The notes: generated by a model not told the origin, from the letters alone. 33,639 bases of DNA from Planctomycetota bacterium (GCA_029259935.1 JAJDEH010000219.1:1-33639); one strand, 5' to 3'. Positions 8,664-17,979 are shown, counted from the stretch's first letter. Numbers and translations are program-made.

Positions 8664-11600
8664 CTATCTACCCAGTCCCGACAAAACAAACGCAGCCCAG
8701 TCCTTGGTGGCCGACCGTTTTGGATCCACCGACGTAGCACTCTGAACGAGCGTTTCCGTCTTGGCAAAGTTCGGAGCGCGGGCCAAGTCTTTGATCTTGG
8801 TCGGGTTGCGGTAGATGTAGAGCTGTGCTTCACGCAAGGCTTCCAGCGGTGGTTTGTTTTCTTTCCACAGCTTGTAATAGAACAATCGCATCAGTGCAGC
8901 CGTGGCGTCGTCGTTGACCTTCCACAGGCTGGCGATCACGTTGTGAGCTCCGGCGGTATGGAAAGCACGCTGCAAGCCGTAGACCCCTTCGCCGCCAGCC
9001 ACGTCTCCCAATCCTGTTTCGCACGCCGAGAGCACCGCGAGTTTCAGGTCATACAAGGGCAGATCTGCGATAGCCTCTGCCGTTAACAAGCCGCCATCGT
9101 CGATGGGAATGCCGTATTCGTCTTTCTCGCGCGGAAGGTTTGCGCCCGCGAAAACAAGACCTGAGAGAACGAGCGGGTTGCGGCCCGCAAAGGTACTGCG
9201 ATTACCAATCTGGCCCAAGCTGCGATCTTGTTCGAAGTTCTCCTCACTCAATTGCAGGTATGAACGAAACTTCTTGTCGGCAAAGAAGCCGTGCGTGGCG
9301 AAATGGGCGTACCGGGCCGCGGGCAGTTCCTCAAGAACAACGTTCGTCGTGGCCTGGTCGGCGGTCAATGATTGAATCGTTCGATTGCCGGCCAATCGTT
9401 CGATGTCAGCGACTTCCCGGCTTCCACCTGGCAGTGCGGGCCACTCGATGCGCTGGTCGCCCAGGGCGGCGTCCCGATGGCGAGCTGCGGCTGCTAACTG
9501 AGTTGTCTCTAAAGAAGATCCCGCCGGCCGGCTTCCGTAACTCACGTCTCCGACCAATAAGAGCTTTTTTGCAACGGACTCTTCCGTTTTTGAATTCAGT
9601 TGCCTCAGCAAGTAGTGGCCATGCGGGACCAAGGCAACCGAGTAGTCTTCAAGCAGAACTTGGTCGCCGTTGCCCGTGGGCAACGCGGCCCAGGGGATTA
9701 CCGCCAGCGACGAATCAGGGCAAAGAGAGAGCGTCTTCACATTCTTGGGAATCGCTTTTGCCACGGGCTGCCAAACCAGTCTCGAAAGCGTGCCGGCAGC
9801 TTCTCTATCCGACCGACGCTCGGCCACCGATGCTCGCCAGGCGCGCGCTGCGTCGTCAATGGGCCGGGCGGGACCAAGTTCCACACGTACGATAGGCTGA
9901 TCGGCGTGCAATACAAAAGCCGCATAGCTTGATGTTTTGTTCTGCCCCTTGTTACCAGGCACACTCGGATTCTGCTCAGCCAACGCATAACGCACCAAAT
10001 CGATGAACACTGCATTCGCGGGCAACTGTTTCCATAACTCTCGTGGCTGGCCGCGCTGGTTTTCAAGTTGGTCAGCAAAGCCTGGCAGTGTTCTTGCCAG
10101 GGATTTCTCCAGTCGTTCTTTTTCGCTGTCCAGTCGGACGATTTCTTCTTCTCGTTGCGTTGTTTTTTTCGAATCGGTCTCGGCACTGGTCAGAATTAAT
10201 CGGGCGATGCGGCGGCGCGTGAGCGAATAGCGTTCAAAATCTTCTCTTGCTTGCGGGGAAGCTTCGCGTTGAGTTAGGTAAAGTTGCAGCTTGCGCTGGC
10301 TTGTGACGCGTTGCAGCAGACGTCGGCCCTGCCAGATGGATGCATACAGATCTGCATCGGGCTTGTCCAACTTCAGATAAACGGACATCAAAACGTCCTT
10401 GATCATCGGCCGAGTGGCTAGATGGTTCAATCCTTGGGCTTCCGATGCGCCGGCCAACAAGGCAGAGGCCGTGTTGTTTTGCAAACGCAATCCATCCGTG
10501 CACAGCGACTCGGCCTTGGCGTAGTTGCCCATCGCCCCGTAAAGAAGTGCCAAGTTGTACAAGCTTTGCGCATATTCGGGATGTGCTTTGCCCAGCACTC
10601 GCTTGCGGATATCTCGCGCTTGCCTGTGCAGAGGCTCGGCCTCCGCGTAATCACCCCTCGACCAATGGAGAAGTGCCAGGTTGTTCAGGCCGATTGCAAA
10701 CTGGGGATGCTCCTCGCCTAGCGCTTTTTTGTAGATATCCCGCGCTTGCATATACAGCCGCTCGGCCATGGCGTAATCGCCCATCGACTGATAGAGGTAC
10801 GCGAGGTTATTCAGGCTGCTTGCATAATGCGGATGCTCATCGCCCAGCACTCGCTTGCGGATATCCCGCGCCTGCTCGAACAACGGCTCGGCCTTGGCGA
10901 CATCGCCGATCGAATAGTAGAGTAACGCCAGGGCGTTCAGGCTGTCGGCGTAATCGGGATGCTCTTCGCCCAGCGCTCGTTTGCGGATATCCAGCGCCTG
11001 CACGAACAACGGCTTGGCTTTGCCGTAATCGCCCATCAAATAGTAAAGCAACCCCAGGTTGTCCAAGCCGGTGGCATAATCCGGATGTTCTTCGCCTTGC
11101 GCCTCCTTATGGATGTCCCGAGTCCGCGTATACATCGCCTCGGCCTTCGCGTAATCGCCCACGGATTGGTAGAGTGCCGCTAGGTTGTTCAGGCTGCCCG
11201 CGTAATCAGGGTGCTCTTCGCCGAGCACTCGCTTGCGGATATCCCGCGATTGCCTGTGCAGAGGCTCGGCCTTGGCGTACTCGCCCGTCACATAATAGAC
11301 TCCCCCCAGGTTGTTCAAGCTTTGGGCATAGTCGGGATGCGCTTTGCCCAACACTCGCCCACGGATATCCCGCGCCCGTCGGTGCAACCGCTCTGCTTCC
11401 GCATAGTCGCCCGTCGCACTGTAGAGCAAGCCCAGATTGTTCAAGCTTTGGGCATATTCGGAATGTTCTTCGCCCAGCACTCGCCTGCGGATATCTCGCG
11501 CCTGCTTGTGAAAGGTCTCCGCTTGAACGTAGTCGCCCATCGCATAGCTGAGTAACCCCAGGTTGTTCAAACTGGCGGCATAAAGAGGATGCGATTCGCC

Positions 11601-13022
11601 CAGCACTCGCCCACGGATATCTCGCGCCTGCCGGTACAAGGGTTCGGCTTTGGCGTAATCGCCTGTCGCATAGTAGAGTAACCCCAGGTTGGTCACCGTG
11701 GTGGCATAATTTGGATTTTCTTCGCCTTGCGCCTTCTTCAAGAGATCCAGCGATTGCACGAACAGCGGCTCGGCCTTCGTGTGCTCTCCCATGACTCGGT
11801 AGAGTTCCGCCAGATTGTGCAAGCTGGCCCCATAGCTGAGATGTTCTTCGCCCAGCGCTTGTTTGCGGATTTCCAGCGCCTTGACCCAGGGGGCCTCTGC
11901 TTTCGCGTATTCGCGGGTCAAATAGTAGAGTTCGCCCAGGTTGTTCAAGCTCGCGGCATAATCGAGATGCGTTTCGCCCAGAACTCGCTTGCGGATGTCC
12001 CGCGACTGGAGGTACAGGGGCTCGGCCTTCGCATAATCGCCCATGGACTTGTAGAGAAACGCCAGGTTGTTCAAGCTCATGGCATAGCCAGGATGCCCTT
12101 CGCCCAGCACTCGCTTGTAGATTTCGCGTGCCTGTAGGTACAACGGCTCGGCCTTCGCGTAGTTGCCCAGGGCTTCGTATTGAGCCGCTAGGTTGAAGAC
12201 GCTCAAGGCATGGTCGGAATGATATTTCCCGAGAATGCGCGAGCGAATTCTCAAGGCCTGTTGCGCCGGTTCAATCGCTTCGACGGATTTCCCTTGCTGC
12301 CACAGTTGAACGACGGTTTGGCTCAGTTGCAACGCGGTGGCCAGTTCTTTCGAATCCTCTTCTGATAACGCGCGCGCCGGGTCGGCACTGGCAAGCTCAA
12401 TCTTTCCAGTCTGGGATGTTTTTCCCAGGGCTCGTAAACGGAAACTGCGCACCGTGGCCGAACCATTTTCGATAAAGCCGTCAAGCAAAGCTCGTTGGGG
12501 CGAGTGGACACGCAGCAGCCCGTTACAATAGCTGACGGTCCAAACTCCCGATGGCAGATCCGCCGCCACTTCCCGTTGCCGAACCAGTAAGAACTGTGTC
12601 TTGCCATCCTTTTGATCCGTGTCGAAAATGCGCACGTTGGCGGTTGTGGTGTCGGCTTTTCGCGTGCGAATCCACGCTACCAGGCAAGAAGTGGCTCCTT
12701 CAAACTGAAGCTCCAACAGGAAAATGGGTTGATCGCCATTTTGCTCAAGTTTTGAGAACTTAAGGTCTAACTTGACCTCGACCCACGATCCCCCTTTCAA
12801 CTTGCGTGTAAGCGAACTGTCCGGCGCAAGACGCAGCCGCCCCTTTTTCCACGAAACGTCGCCCTCGACTTCGTAATCCGCGCGGGTGTCCTTTTGAAAG
12901 TCGTCGGCAAACAGCGATTTCAATTTAGGAGGTTGCTCCTCAGTCTGTTTTGCTTCTTGAGCAACAACGCATTCCGAACTGACGAGTAAGAGCAAAAACA
13001 AGATCAGATTCTTCAATTGCAT
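8664..13022 (-). CDS. Exported CHAT-domain (caspase-like) protein with 14 kinesin-light-chain-type TPRs
   Basis: A 1452-residue protein. An N-terminal signal peptide (1-21, ending CVVAQ) is followed by a LamG/DUF1080-like beta domain (about 35-205). Fourteen consecutive 42-residue TPRs run from 265 to 852, each like GEEHPDYAxSLNNLaLLY. The C-terminal CHAT domain (about 1110-1452) keeps both catalytic residues of the family: His1244 in HFATHGF and Cys1334 in LSACETG. CHAT proteases cleave proteins or act in caspase-like signalling, and TPRs usually bind the partner, so a periplasmic or surface-linked protease is a reasonable inference. The upstream GAAAGGAACC supports the start. It lies against the direction of its neighbours and between two direct repeats, which suggests it arrived or duplicated as a unit. 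Confidence 0.9.
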   Translation of the reverse strand: MQLKNLILFLLLLVSSECVVAQEAKQTEEQPPKLKSLFADDFQKDTRADYEVEGDVSWKKGRLRLAPDSSLTRKLKGGSWVEVKLDLKFSKLEQNGDQPIFLLELQFEGATSCLVAWIRTRKADTTTANVRIFDTDQKDGKTQFLLVRQREVAADLPSGVWTVSYCNGLLRVHSPQRALLDGFIENGSATVRSFRLRALGKTSQTGKIELASADPARALSEEDSKELATALQLSQTVVQLWQQGKSVEAIEPAQQALRIRSRILGKYHSDHALSVFNLAAQYEALGNYAKAEPLYLQAREIYKRVLGEGHPGYAMSLNNLAFLYKSMGDYAKAEPLYLQSRDIRKRVLGETHLDYAASLNNLGELYYLTREYAKAEAPWVKALEIRKQALGEEHLSYGASLHNLAELYRVMGEHTKAEPLFVQSLDLLKKAQGEENPNYATTVTNLGLLYYATGDYAKAEPLYRQARDIRGRVLGESHPLYAASLNNLGLLSYAMGDYVQAETFHKQARDIRRRVLGEEHSEYAQSLNNLGLLYSATGDYAEAERLHRRARDIRGRVLGKAHPDYAQSLNNLGGVYYVTGEYAKAEPLHRQSRDIRKRVLGEEHPDYAGSLNNLAALYQSVGDYAKAEAMYTRTRDIHKEAQGEEHPDYATGLDNLGLLYYLMGDYGKAKPLFVQALDIRKRALGEEHPDYADSLNALALLYYSIGDVAKAEPLFEQARDIRKRVLGDEHPHYASSLNNLAYLYQSMGDYAMAERLYMQARDIYKKALGEEHPQFAIGLNNLALLHWSRGDYAEAEPLHRQARDIRKRVLGKAHPEYAQSLYNLALLYGAMGNYAKAESLCTDGLRLQNNTASALLAGASEAQGLNHLATRPMIKDVLMSVYLKLDKPDADLYASIWQGRRLLQRVTSQRKLQLYLTQREASPQAREDFERYSLTRRRIARLILTSAETDSKKTTQREEEIVRLDSEKERLEKSLARTLPGFADQLENQRGQPRELWKQLPANAVFIDLVRYALAEQNPSVPGNKGQNKTSSYAAFVLHADQPIVRVELGPARPIDDAARAWRASVAERRSDREAAGTLSRLVWQPVAKAIPKNVKTLSLCPDSSLAVIPWAALPTGNGDQVLLEDYSVALVPHGHYLLRQLNSKTEESVAKKLLLVGDVSYGSRPAGSSLETTQLAAAARHRDAALGDQRIEWPALPGGSREVADIERLAGNRTIQSLTADQATTNVVLEELPAARYAHFATHGFFADKKFRSYLQLSEENFEQDRSLGQIGNRSTFAGRNPLVLSGLVFAGANLPREKDEYGIPIDDGGLLTAEAIADLPLYDLKLAVLSACETGLGDVAGGEGVYGLQRAFHTAGAHNVIASLWKVNDDATAALMRLFYYKLWKENKPPLEALREAQLYIYRNPTKIKDLARAPNFAKTETLVQSATSVDPKRSATKDWAAFVLSGLGR
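10467..12230 (-). repeat. Tandem 126-bp coding repeats (14 TPR units)
   Basis: Fourteen units of 126 bp encode residues 265-852 of the CHAT protein with no insertions between units. Several units are nearly identical in DNA, while units 1, 3, 4 and 14 are more diverged. Such homogeneity is what unequal crossing-over or gene conversion would give. Confidence 0.9.
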
Positions 13023-13147
13023 GGTTCCTTTCTTCCAATGGTGGACCTAACAGCTTAGCCACAATCCGGCTCGTTCGCACCAGTACTCGGCACGTTCCGC
13101 GTTCGACCCCGCGCGCCACGTTCCCGCGAATTCTCGACGCAGCTCCC

Positions 13148-13263
13148 GGCGAGCCCTCGACGTCAGTCCAGGGGTATCGATGCGTCAGCTAGCCGATCCG
13201 TAGTTGAATAGGCAGCAGCCGCGTGGATCAGAATTACCCCCCAGCTAACGCTGGAGGCTCGCC
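13148..13263 (+). repeat. 116-bp palindromic REP-like element, copy 3
   Basis: The same length and ends as copy 2: GGCGAGCC (13148-13155) and GGCTCGCC (13256-13263). The right hairpin CCAGC-TAAC-GCTGG is perfect. The left hairpin carries mismatches (GTCA in place of the GTTA loop, and a changed stem base). It is in the same orientation as copy 2 and lies 125 bp before the start codon of the CHAT gene. Confidence 0.88.
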
Positions 13264-13315
13264 GGCCTTCTTCCTTCGGCCTTCATTATTCCGTGTTCGA
13301 TATTCGATATTCGGA
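13264..13315 (+). repeat. AT-rich tail after copy 3
   Basis: Carries ATTCCGTG followed by TTCGATATTCGATATTC, the same tail as after copy 2, then diverges. A looser relative (TTCGGATTTCGAGTTTCGG) occurs at about 16234-16257, between the two nfeD-like genes. Confidence 0.65.
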
Positions 13316-13794
13316 TTTCCAATTTTTCGCCGATTCGGCGTTCGCTCGTGTGTTCAAAAAAATGGATGCCGGGATTGCGGGTACTTGGTAGAATGAAAGT
13401 TGGTGGCAGTGTTCTGCGTGTTCCTCGAAACACGGGGCATCAGTTGGGCTGGTTGGGAATGGATGCGGCTGGAGCAAAGGCTCGACCCGCGTTTTGTGAA
13501 TTGCTGCGCTTTGACGCTTGCGGAATTGCAAACGTTTTTCGCGGCACTCGCCGGATAATGGAAAGAGGAGAGGACGGATCGCAATGTCGCGCAAAGGTAT
13601 CTATCACAAGCTGTTAGCATCGGTAGCCCGGGGGCGGTTTCCTGTCGCCGATCGGCGGTTTGCTGTCGGCCGCCGTATGTTACAAGGTGGCGACTGCCCC
13701 GCTTGGGCCTCTGGCCGAGATTTATTTGCGGTAACTTCATCCACGGCAATCAGTTCCAGAGAGAATGCCAGCGACAACCGTCTTGCTGTCATTC

Positions 13795-13822
13795 TTCCCA
13801 CCCTTTCCCACTGCCCTATAAT
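13795..13822 (+). promoter_or_regulatory. Candidate sigma-70 promoter for the nfeD/floA cluster
   Basis: A perfect TATAAT (13817-13822) is preceded 16 bases earlier by TTCCCA, which matches TTGACA at four of six positions. It would give a leader of about 120 bases before the long nfeD gene. Judged by eye only. Confidence 0.4.
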
Positions 13823-13951
13823 TGATGAGGTTCGCGCGAGTGGTTCATGGCTGCCGAATGTTATGATCAGGGAACGATCGGCGACTCGGCCCGTGTGCCA
13901 ATCCGTGGTCAAGGACGTCAAGTGGTGTTCCACAAGGGAAAGGCTGGGAAG

Positions 13952-16177
13952 ATGGCTCAAGTAATGACAGGACCGGCTCGGCGGCGGCTGCATGGCGTCG
14001 TTCTTGGTTTTGCCGCGCTCGCCTTACTGGCCGCCGACGAACCGGGGGACGATTCCAAGCAGGCCGACTCGGCTGACAAGGCCGCTGCCGCGGAGGATCT
14101 CACTCAGGGATTTCTGGTTCAGATTCCGTTGCCGATCACCGACGAGGTGGATTTGCAAGTGCGGCAGGAAGTCGATCGCGTGGTCGCGGCGGAAACGTCC
14201 GAGCGGCCCGTGTTGGTGCTGGAGTTTATTAACAAGGGAACGGAGAATCTTGCCGGCAGCCAGTTTGAAAGATCGTTGGCGATTGCCCGCTTTCTTGCCA
14301 GCCAACGAATGGCTCGCGTGCGCACGGTGGCTTATCTGCCCGAGTCGGTGTTTGGCCACGCGATGCTACCCGTCTTGGCCTGCGAACAAATCGTCATGCA
14401 CCCGGAAGCCGAACTGGGGAAGATCCTTGACGAAGGAACCGACGCCGATGAACTGCTTCGCTATGCCTATCGCGATATCGCCGAACGCCGCCGAACCGTT
14501 CCGGCCGCGCTGGTGCTCGGCATGCTCGATAAGGACGTGGCTGTACATCGCGTCGAACTCGACGGCACCAGGTATGTCACAAGCAGTGAATTCGAAAAGT
14601 TGATCCGTGAAGGCAAGGTGAGCGGCGGCGATACCGTGATTCCGGCGGGACAGATTCCAAGCTTTACTGGAACGCAGTGGAGCCGCGAACTCAAAGTCGT
14701 GAGCCATCTGGTCGACGATCGTTCGCAGCTTGAAGCCGTCTTGCGGCTGGCACCGGGATCGCTGACGCGCGATCCGGCCGCGCAAGGAGGTTGGAAGTCG
14801 GTGCAAGTCGAACTGCGTGGAACGATGAATGCGCAGGTCGTGAATTCGATTCGCACGATGCTGGCACATCATATCGCGACGGAAGATCCGAACCTGGTGC
14901 TGGTGTGGATCGACAGCGAAGGCGGTTCCTTCGTCGATAGCCTGACATTGGCGGAAGATCTGGCCGATTTCGATTCGGACAAAATTCGAACGGTCGCCTT
15001 CGTCAAGAACCAGGCACTGGCCGACGCGGCGCTGATCGCGCTGGCCTGCGATCAACTGGTCATGCACGAAGATGCCAAACTGGGCGGCGGCGGCTACCAT
15101 GTTGGCGAGTCAGATCGCGAATCGAATCACAAACAAATTCGGCATCTGGCACAAGTCAAGAACCGCAACTGGTCGCTGATGGCGGCGCTGGCCGATCCGC
15201 GCGCGCCGGACCTCAGCGTGGCCCGCTATGAACGGGCGGGCACGGGCGAAGTGCGCTACTTTTGCCCGGCGGAACTGGAAGCCCAGCCAGACAGTGATCG
15301 CTGGAACCGTCAAGGCGAAGATATCGATACGCTGAACGGCTTCACCGCCACGCGGGCAACCGACGTGGGCCTGACCGAAAATGTGGTCGCCAGCTTTTCC
15401 GATGTCGAACGGATCTACGACTTGTCGGAGTCGCCGCGGAAGCTGCAGCCGCTGTGGAGCGATATTTGGGTGCAAAAGCTGGCGGCGTTTTTGACTCGGC
15501 CCATGATCGCCGGCATGCTGCTGTTTGGCGCGTGGTTTTGCTTGTCGACCGAAATGTCTCAACCCGGATTGAGCGTCCCCGGATTTTTGGCGGCGCTGTT
15601 CTTCACGCTGTTCTTTTGGAGCCATTTCCTCAGCGGTACGGCGGGTTGGCTGGAGGTGCTGCTGTTCGTTCTGGGGGCCGGCTGTATCGCGCTGGAGTTG
15701 TTCGTAATTCCCGGCTTTGGCATTTTCGGAATTGGCGGAGCGATCATGGTGGTGTCTTCGATCGTGCTGGCCAGCCAATCGTTCATTGTTCCGCGCAACG
15801 CTTATGAAGTCGGCAAACTGCCGGCCTCGTTGTCGATGGTCTTGGTGGCGATGGCGGGCGTGATCGCCGCGATGCTGTTCATGCGCAAGGTGCTGCCGCA
15901 TTCGCCGTATCTAAATCGCATGTTGCTTGAGCCGCCGGGGGCGGATGAATTGGACGAACGGCGGCGCCGCGAGTCGCTCGTTCAATGGGACCATTTAAGC
16001 GGCAAACAAGGCGTGACCACGACGCAGCTAATGCCCTCCGGCAAAGCACGTTTTGGCGACGACGTGGTCGATGTGATTAGCAGCGGCGAAGTCATCGCCC
16101 GTGACACCCAGATCGTCGTGGCTGACGTACGCGGGAGCCGAATCGAAGTGCATCCCGTGGCGGGTGATAGTGATTGA
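13952..16177 (+). CDS. Long NfeD-like membrane protein with two degenerate ClpP-like domains
   Basis: I chose the ATG at 13952 (741 residues) because MAQVMTGPARRRLHGVVLGF looks like a signal peptide; the frame reaches back to 13847 without such a feature. There are two ClpP/crotonase-like halves. One is at about 60-200, with VLVLEFINKG and SVFGHAMLPVLACEQIVM; the other at about 285-400, with LVLVWIDSEGG and QALADAALIALACDQLVM. In active NfeD proteases this helix reads ALSAGALIALA with a catalytic Ser. Here the aligned residues are Gly135 and Ala357, so both halves seem inactive. Several transmembrane helices follow (about 510-660), then a soluble NfeD/OB-type domain (about 675-735). Family members work with stomatin/flotillin partners, and one lies just downstream. 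Expected in the cytoplasmic membrane. Confidence 0.85.
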   Translation: MAQVMTGPARRRLHGVVLGFAALALLAADEPGDDSKQADSADKAAAAEDLTQGFLVQIPLPITDEVDLQVRQEVDRVVAAETSERPVLVLEFINKGTENLAGSQFERSLAIARFLASQRMARVRTVAYLPESVFGHAMLPVLACEQIVMHPEAELGKILDEGTDADELLRYAYRDIAERRRTVPAALVLGMLDKDVAVHRVELDGTRYVTSSEFEKLIREGKVSGGDTVIPAGQIPSFTGTQWSRELKVVSHLVDDRSQLEAVLRLAPGSLTRDPAAQGGWKSVQVELRGTMNAQVVNSIRTMLAHHIATEDPNLVLVWIDSEGGSFVDSLTLAEDLADFDSDKIRTVAFVKNQALADAALIALACDQLVMHEDAKLGGGGYHVGESDRESNHKQIRHLAQVKNRNWSLMAALADPRAPDLSVARYERAGTGEVRYFCPAELEAQPDSDRWNRQGEDIDTLNGFTATRATDVGLTENVVASFSDVERIYDLSESPRKLQPLWSDIWVQKLAAFLTRPMIAGMLLFGAWFCLSTEMSQPGLSVPGFLAALFFTLFFWSHFLSGTAGWLEVLLFVLGAGCIALELFVIPGFGIFGIGGAIMVVSSIVLASQSFIVPRNAYEVGKLPASLSMVLVAMAGVIAAMLFMRKVLPHSPYLNRMLLEPPGADELDERRRRESLVQWDHLSGKQGVTTTQLMPSGKARFGDDVVDVISSGEVIARDTQIVVADVRGSRIEVHPVAGDSD

Positions 16178-16261
16178 TGAGTGCGTCTAGATTTCATGTT
16201 TTGAACATTTGGCATTCAGATTTTGAATATGTTTCGGATTTCGAGTTTCGGATTTTGACCG

Positions 16262-16846
16262 ATGGACCCGATGATTCTTTCCATCTTGTTGTTGCTACTT
16301 GGAATCACGTTTGTGATTCTGGAGCTCTTCATACCGTCCGGCGGCGTGCTTGGTTTTCTGGCGGCGCTGCTGATCATCGCGGCGCTGATTGTTGGATTCA
16401 CGGCCGGCATCAAAACGGGGACGATCATTCTGGCGGCCACCGTGGTGCTGCTGCCGGTCGCGATCGCGATGGCGATTCGCGTGTGGCCGAAAACACCCAT
16501 GGGTCGCTCGATCCTGATCAAGCCGGCGACGGGCGACGACGTGCTTCCCGACGGCGAAGAGTATACCGTGCTGAAGGAAATGATCGGCCGCCGAGGGACC
16601 GCGAAAACCGATATGCTGCCCAGTGGAATCGTGATCATCGATCGCCGGGAATTCGACGCGGTCAGTGTCGGCATGCCCATCGACGCCCGCCAAGCAGTGC
16701 GGGTGGTGAACCTGGAAACAAATCACCTGATCGTGCGGCCGGTGGGGGAAGACGAAGCACCTGAAATCGAAAAGACCGAGGACGATCTGCTGGCCCGGCC
16801 GCTCGATTCCTTGGGATTGGACCCCTTCGAGGACCCGTTGGCTTGA
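16262..16846 (+). CDS. Short NfeD-like membrane protein
   Basis: A 194-residue protein with three hydrophobic helices (about 5-24, 28-48 and 52-73) and a cytoplasmic beta-rich OB-type domain (about 105-165: GRRGTAKTDMLPSG and VVNLETNHLIVRPV), the usual short NfeD layout. An acidic tail ends the protein. It lies 84 bp after the long NfeD gene across an AT-rich spacer and 90 bp before floA. Short NfeD proteins usually pair with stomatin or FloA-type SPFH proteins, so the three probably act together in membrane microdomains. An alternative start is the Met at residue 4. Confidence 0.85.
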   Translation: MDPMILSILLLLLGITFVILELFIPSGGVLGFLAALLIIAALIVGFTAGIKTGTIILAATVVLLPVAIAMAIRVWPKTPMGRSILIKPATGDDVLPDGEEYTVLKEMIGRRGTAKTDMLPSGIVIIDRREFDAVSVGMPIDARQAVRVVNLETNHLIVRPVGEDEAPEIEKTEDDLLARPLDSLGLDPFEDPLA

Positions 16847-16869
16847 CAACGCTGACAACCTGCGATAAT
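16843..16869 (+). promoter_or_regulatory. Candidate sigma-70 promoter for floA
   Basis: TTGACA (16843-16848) overlaps the stop codon of the short nfeD gene. It is followed after 15 bases by GATAAT (16864-16869) carrying an upstream TG in the extended -10 position. The start site would be near 16876, giving a leader of about 60 bases. The 15-base spacing is short, but the extended -10 could compensate. Confidence 0.5.
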
Positions 16870-16936
16870 GGTTGCGTCGGCGGATTGTGAGAAATCGCCT
16901 GTTGAACAGGGTGAGTACTAACAAGGAATAACAACT

Positions 16937-17974
16937 ATGTGGCTGCTTGCTCAAGACTTAGACACCGGTCAGATCGTCCTACTGGGCGTCATCATCTTTT
17001 GTATTTTGATCGGGCTGGTTTTTCTGGCGGTTTTCGTGAACTACTTTAAGTGGTGGATTCAGTCGGTCATGACCGGTGCCGGCATCGGCTTCGGCGACTT
17101 GTTGGGCATGACGTTTCGCAAAGTGCAGCCGCGGATCATCGTCCGCAGCAAGATTGTGGCGGTGCAAGCTGGATTGCAGGATCCGGAACTTACAGGCAAA
17201 GCGCTCGAGGCACACTACTTGGCGGGAGGCCGTGTCGACTTGGTGGTTAGCGCCCTGGTGGCCGCGATGAAAGCGAAGACCATCAAGTTGAGTTTCCGCG
17301 AAGCGACGGCGATTGACCTGGCGGGACGAAACGTACTCGAAGCGGTGCAGACCAGTGTTTATCCCAAAGTGATCGATTGTCCGGCCAAAGGCGGGCGAGC
17401 TTCGTTGGACGCCGTGGCCAAGGACGGCATTCAATTGAAAGTCAAAGCTCGCGTAACGGTGCGTGCCAACTTGCAGCAGTTGATTGGTGGAGCGACCGAA
17501 GAGACGATCATCGCGCGCGTTGGCGAAGGTATCGTCAGTGCCATCGGTTCGGCGAACAATCACAAGGCGGTGTTGGAGAATCCCGATGTGATTTCCCAAG
17601 CCGTGCTGGCCCGGCGACTCGATTCGCAGACCGCCTTCGAAATCGTCTCCATCGATATTGCCGATATCGATGTCGGCGACAATATCGGTGCTCGTCTGCA
17701 AGCCGATCAGGCCGAAGCGGATACACGAGTCGCTCGTGCTCAAGCCGAAGGCAAGCGAGCCATGGCGGTGGCCGCCGAGCAGGAAAAGTCCGCCTTGATT
17801 GAAAAGAGCCGAGCGAAATTGGTGGAAGCGGAAGCGGAAGTTCCCAAGGCGATGGCCGAGTCTTTTCGCACGGGCAGTTTAGGGATTCTGGATTATTACA
17901 AGTTGCGAAACGTCCAAGCCGATACGGATATGAGGAGGTCCATCGCCTCCGCGGGCACGGCGGGTAAGTCGTAA
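16937..17974 (+). CDS. floA: Flotillin-like protein FloA (SPFH/band 7 family)
   Basis: A 345-residue protein close in length to Bacillus FloA (about 330). An N-terminal membrane-inserted hairpin (about 13-36) precedes the characteristic FloA sequence: [20 protein letters not shown] at 44-63, then [19 protein letters not shown]. The SPFH domain continues to about 235, and the C-terminal part (about 245-320) is an Ala/Glu/Arg-rich coiled coil ([20 protein letters not shown]). FloA proteins oligomerise under the cytoplasmic membrane to organise functional microdomains and interact with NfeD proteins. The AAGGAA 8 bases before the ATG is a good ribosome site. Downstream, an uncharacterised small gene follows after 47 bp. 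Confidence 0.93.
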   Translation: MWLLAQDLDTGQIVLLGVIIFCILIGLVFLAVFVNYFKWWIQSVMTGAGIGFGDLLGMTFRKVQPRIIVRSKIVAVQAGLQDPELTGKALEAHYLAGGRVDLVVSALVAAMKAKTIKLSFREATAIDLAGRNVLEAVQTSVYPKVIDCPAKGGRASLDAVAKDGIQLKVKARVTVRANLQQLIGGATEETIIARVGEGIVSAIGSANNHKAVLENPDVISQAVLARRLDSQTAFEIVSIDIADIDVGDNIGARLQADQAEADTRVARAQAEGKRAMAVAAEQEKSALIEKSRAKLVEAEAEVPKAMAESFRTGSLGILDYYKLRNVQADTDMRRSIASAGTAGKS

Positions 17975-17979
17975 GAATT

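Larger units (their letters stand above)
13023..13951. other. Long region without a convincing gene
   Basis: Contains the 116-bp element and its tail (13148-13315) and a candidate promoter (13795-13822). Between about 13320 and 13790, open frames exist on both strands, for example 13518-13964 on the plus strand. They look like no known family, are rich in Arg/Ser, and overlap frames of similar quality on the other strand. I see no RNA gene here, but a short structured RNA or decayed gene cannot be excluded. Confidence 0.55.

Noticed and set aside
10445..11551. 368-residue plus-strand open frame with internal repeats
   Set aside because: It is the antisense reading of the TPR-coding repeats; its periodicity comes from the 126-bp units, and the minus strand encodes a clear CHAT/TPR protein.
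10467..12230. Regular repeat array considered as CRISPR
   Set aside because: The 126-bp units are contiguous, in frame and encode TPRs, with no unique spacers.
13518..13964. 148-residue plus-strand open frame before the long nfeD gene
   Set aside because: No recognisable family, Arg/Ser-rich composition, overlap with the chosen nfeD start and competing frames on the other strand.
15110..15901. 263-residue minus-strand open frame
   Set aside because: His/Gln/Arg-rich antisense of the NfeD membrane region, with no family match.
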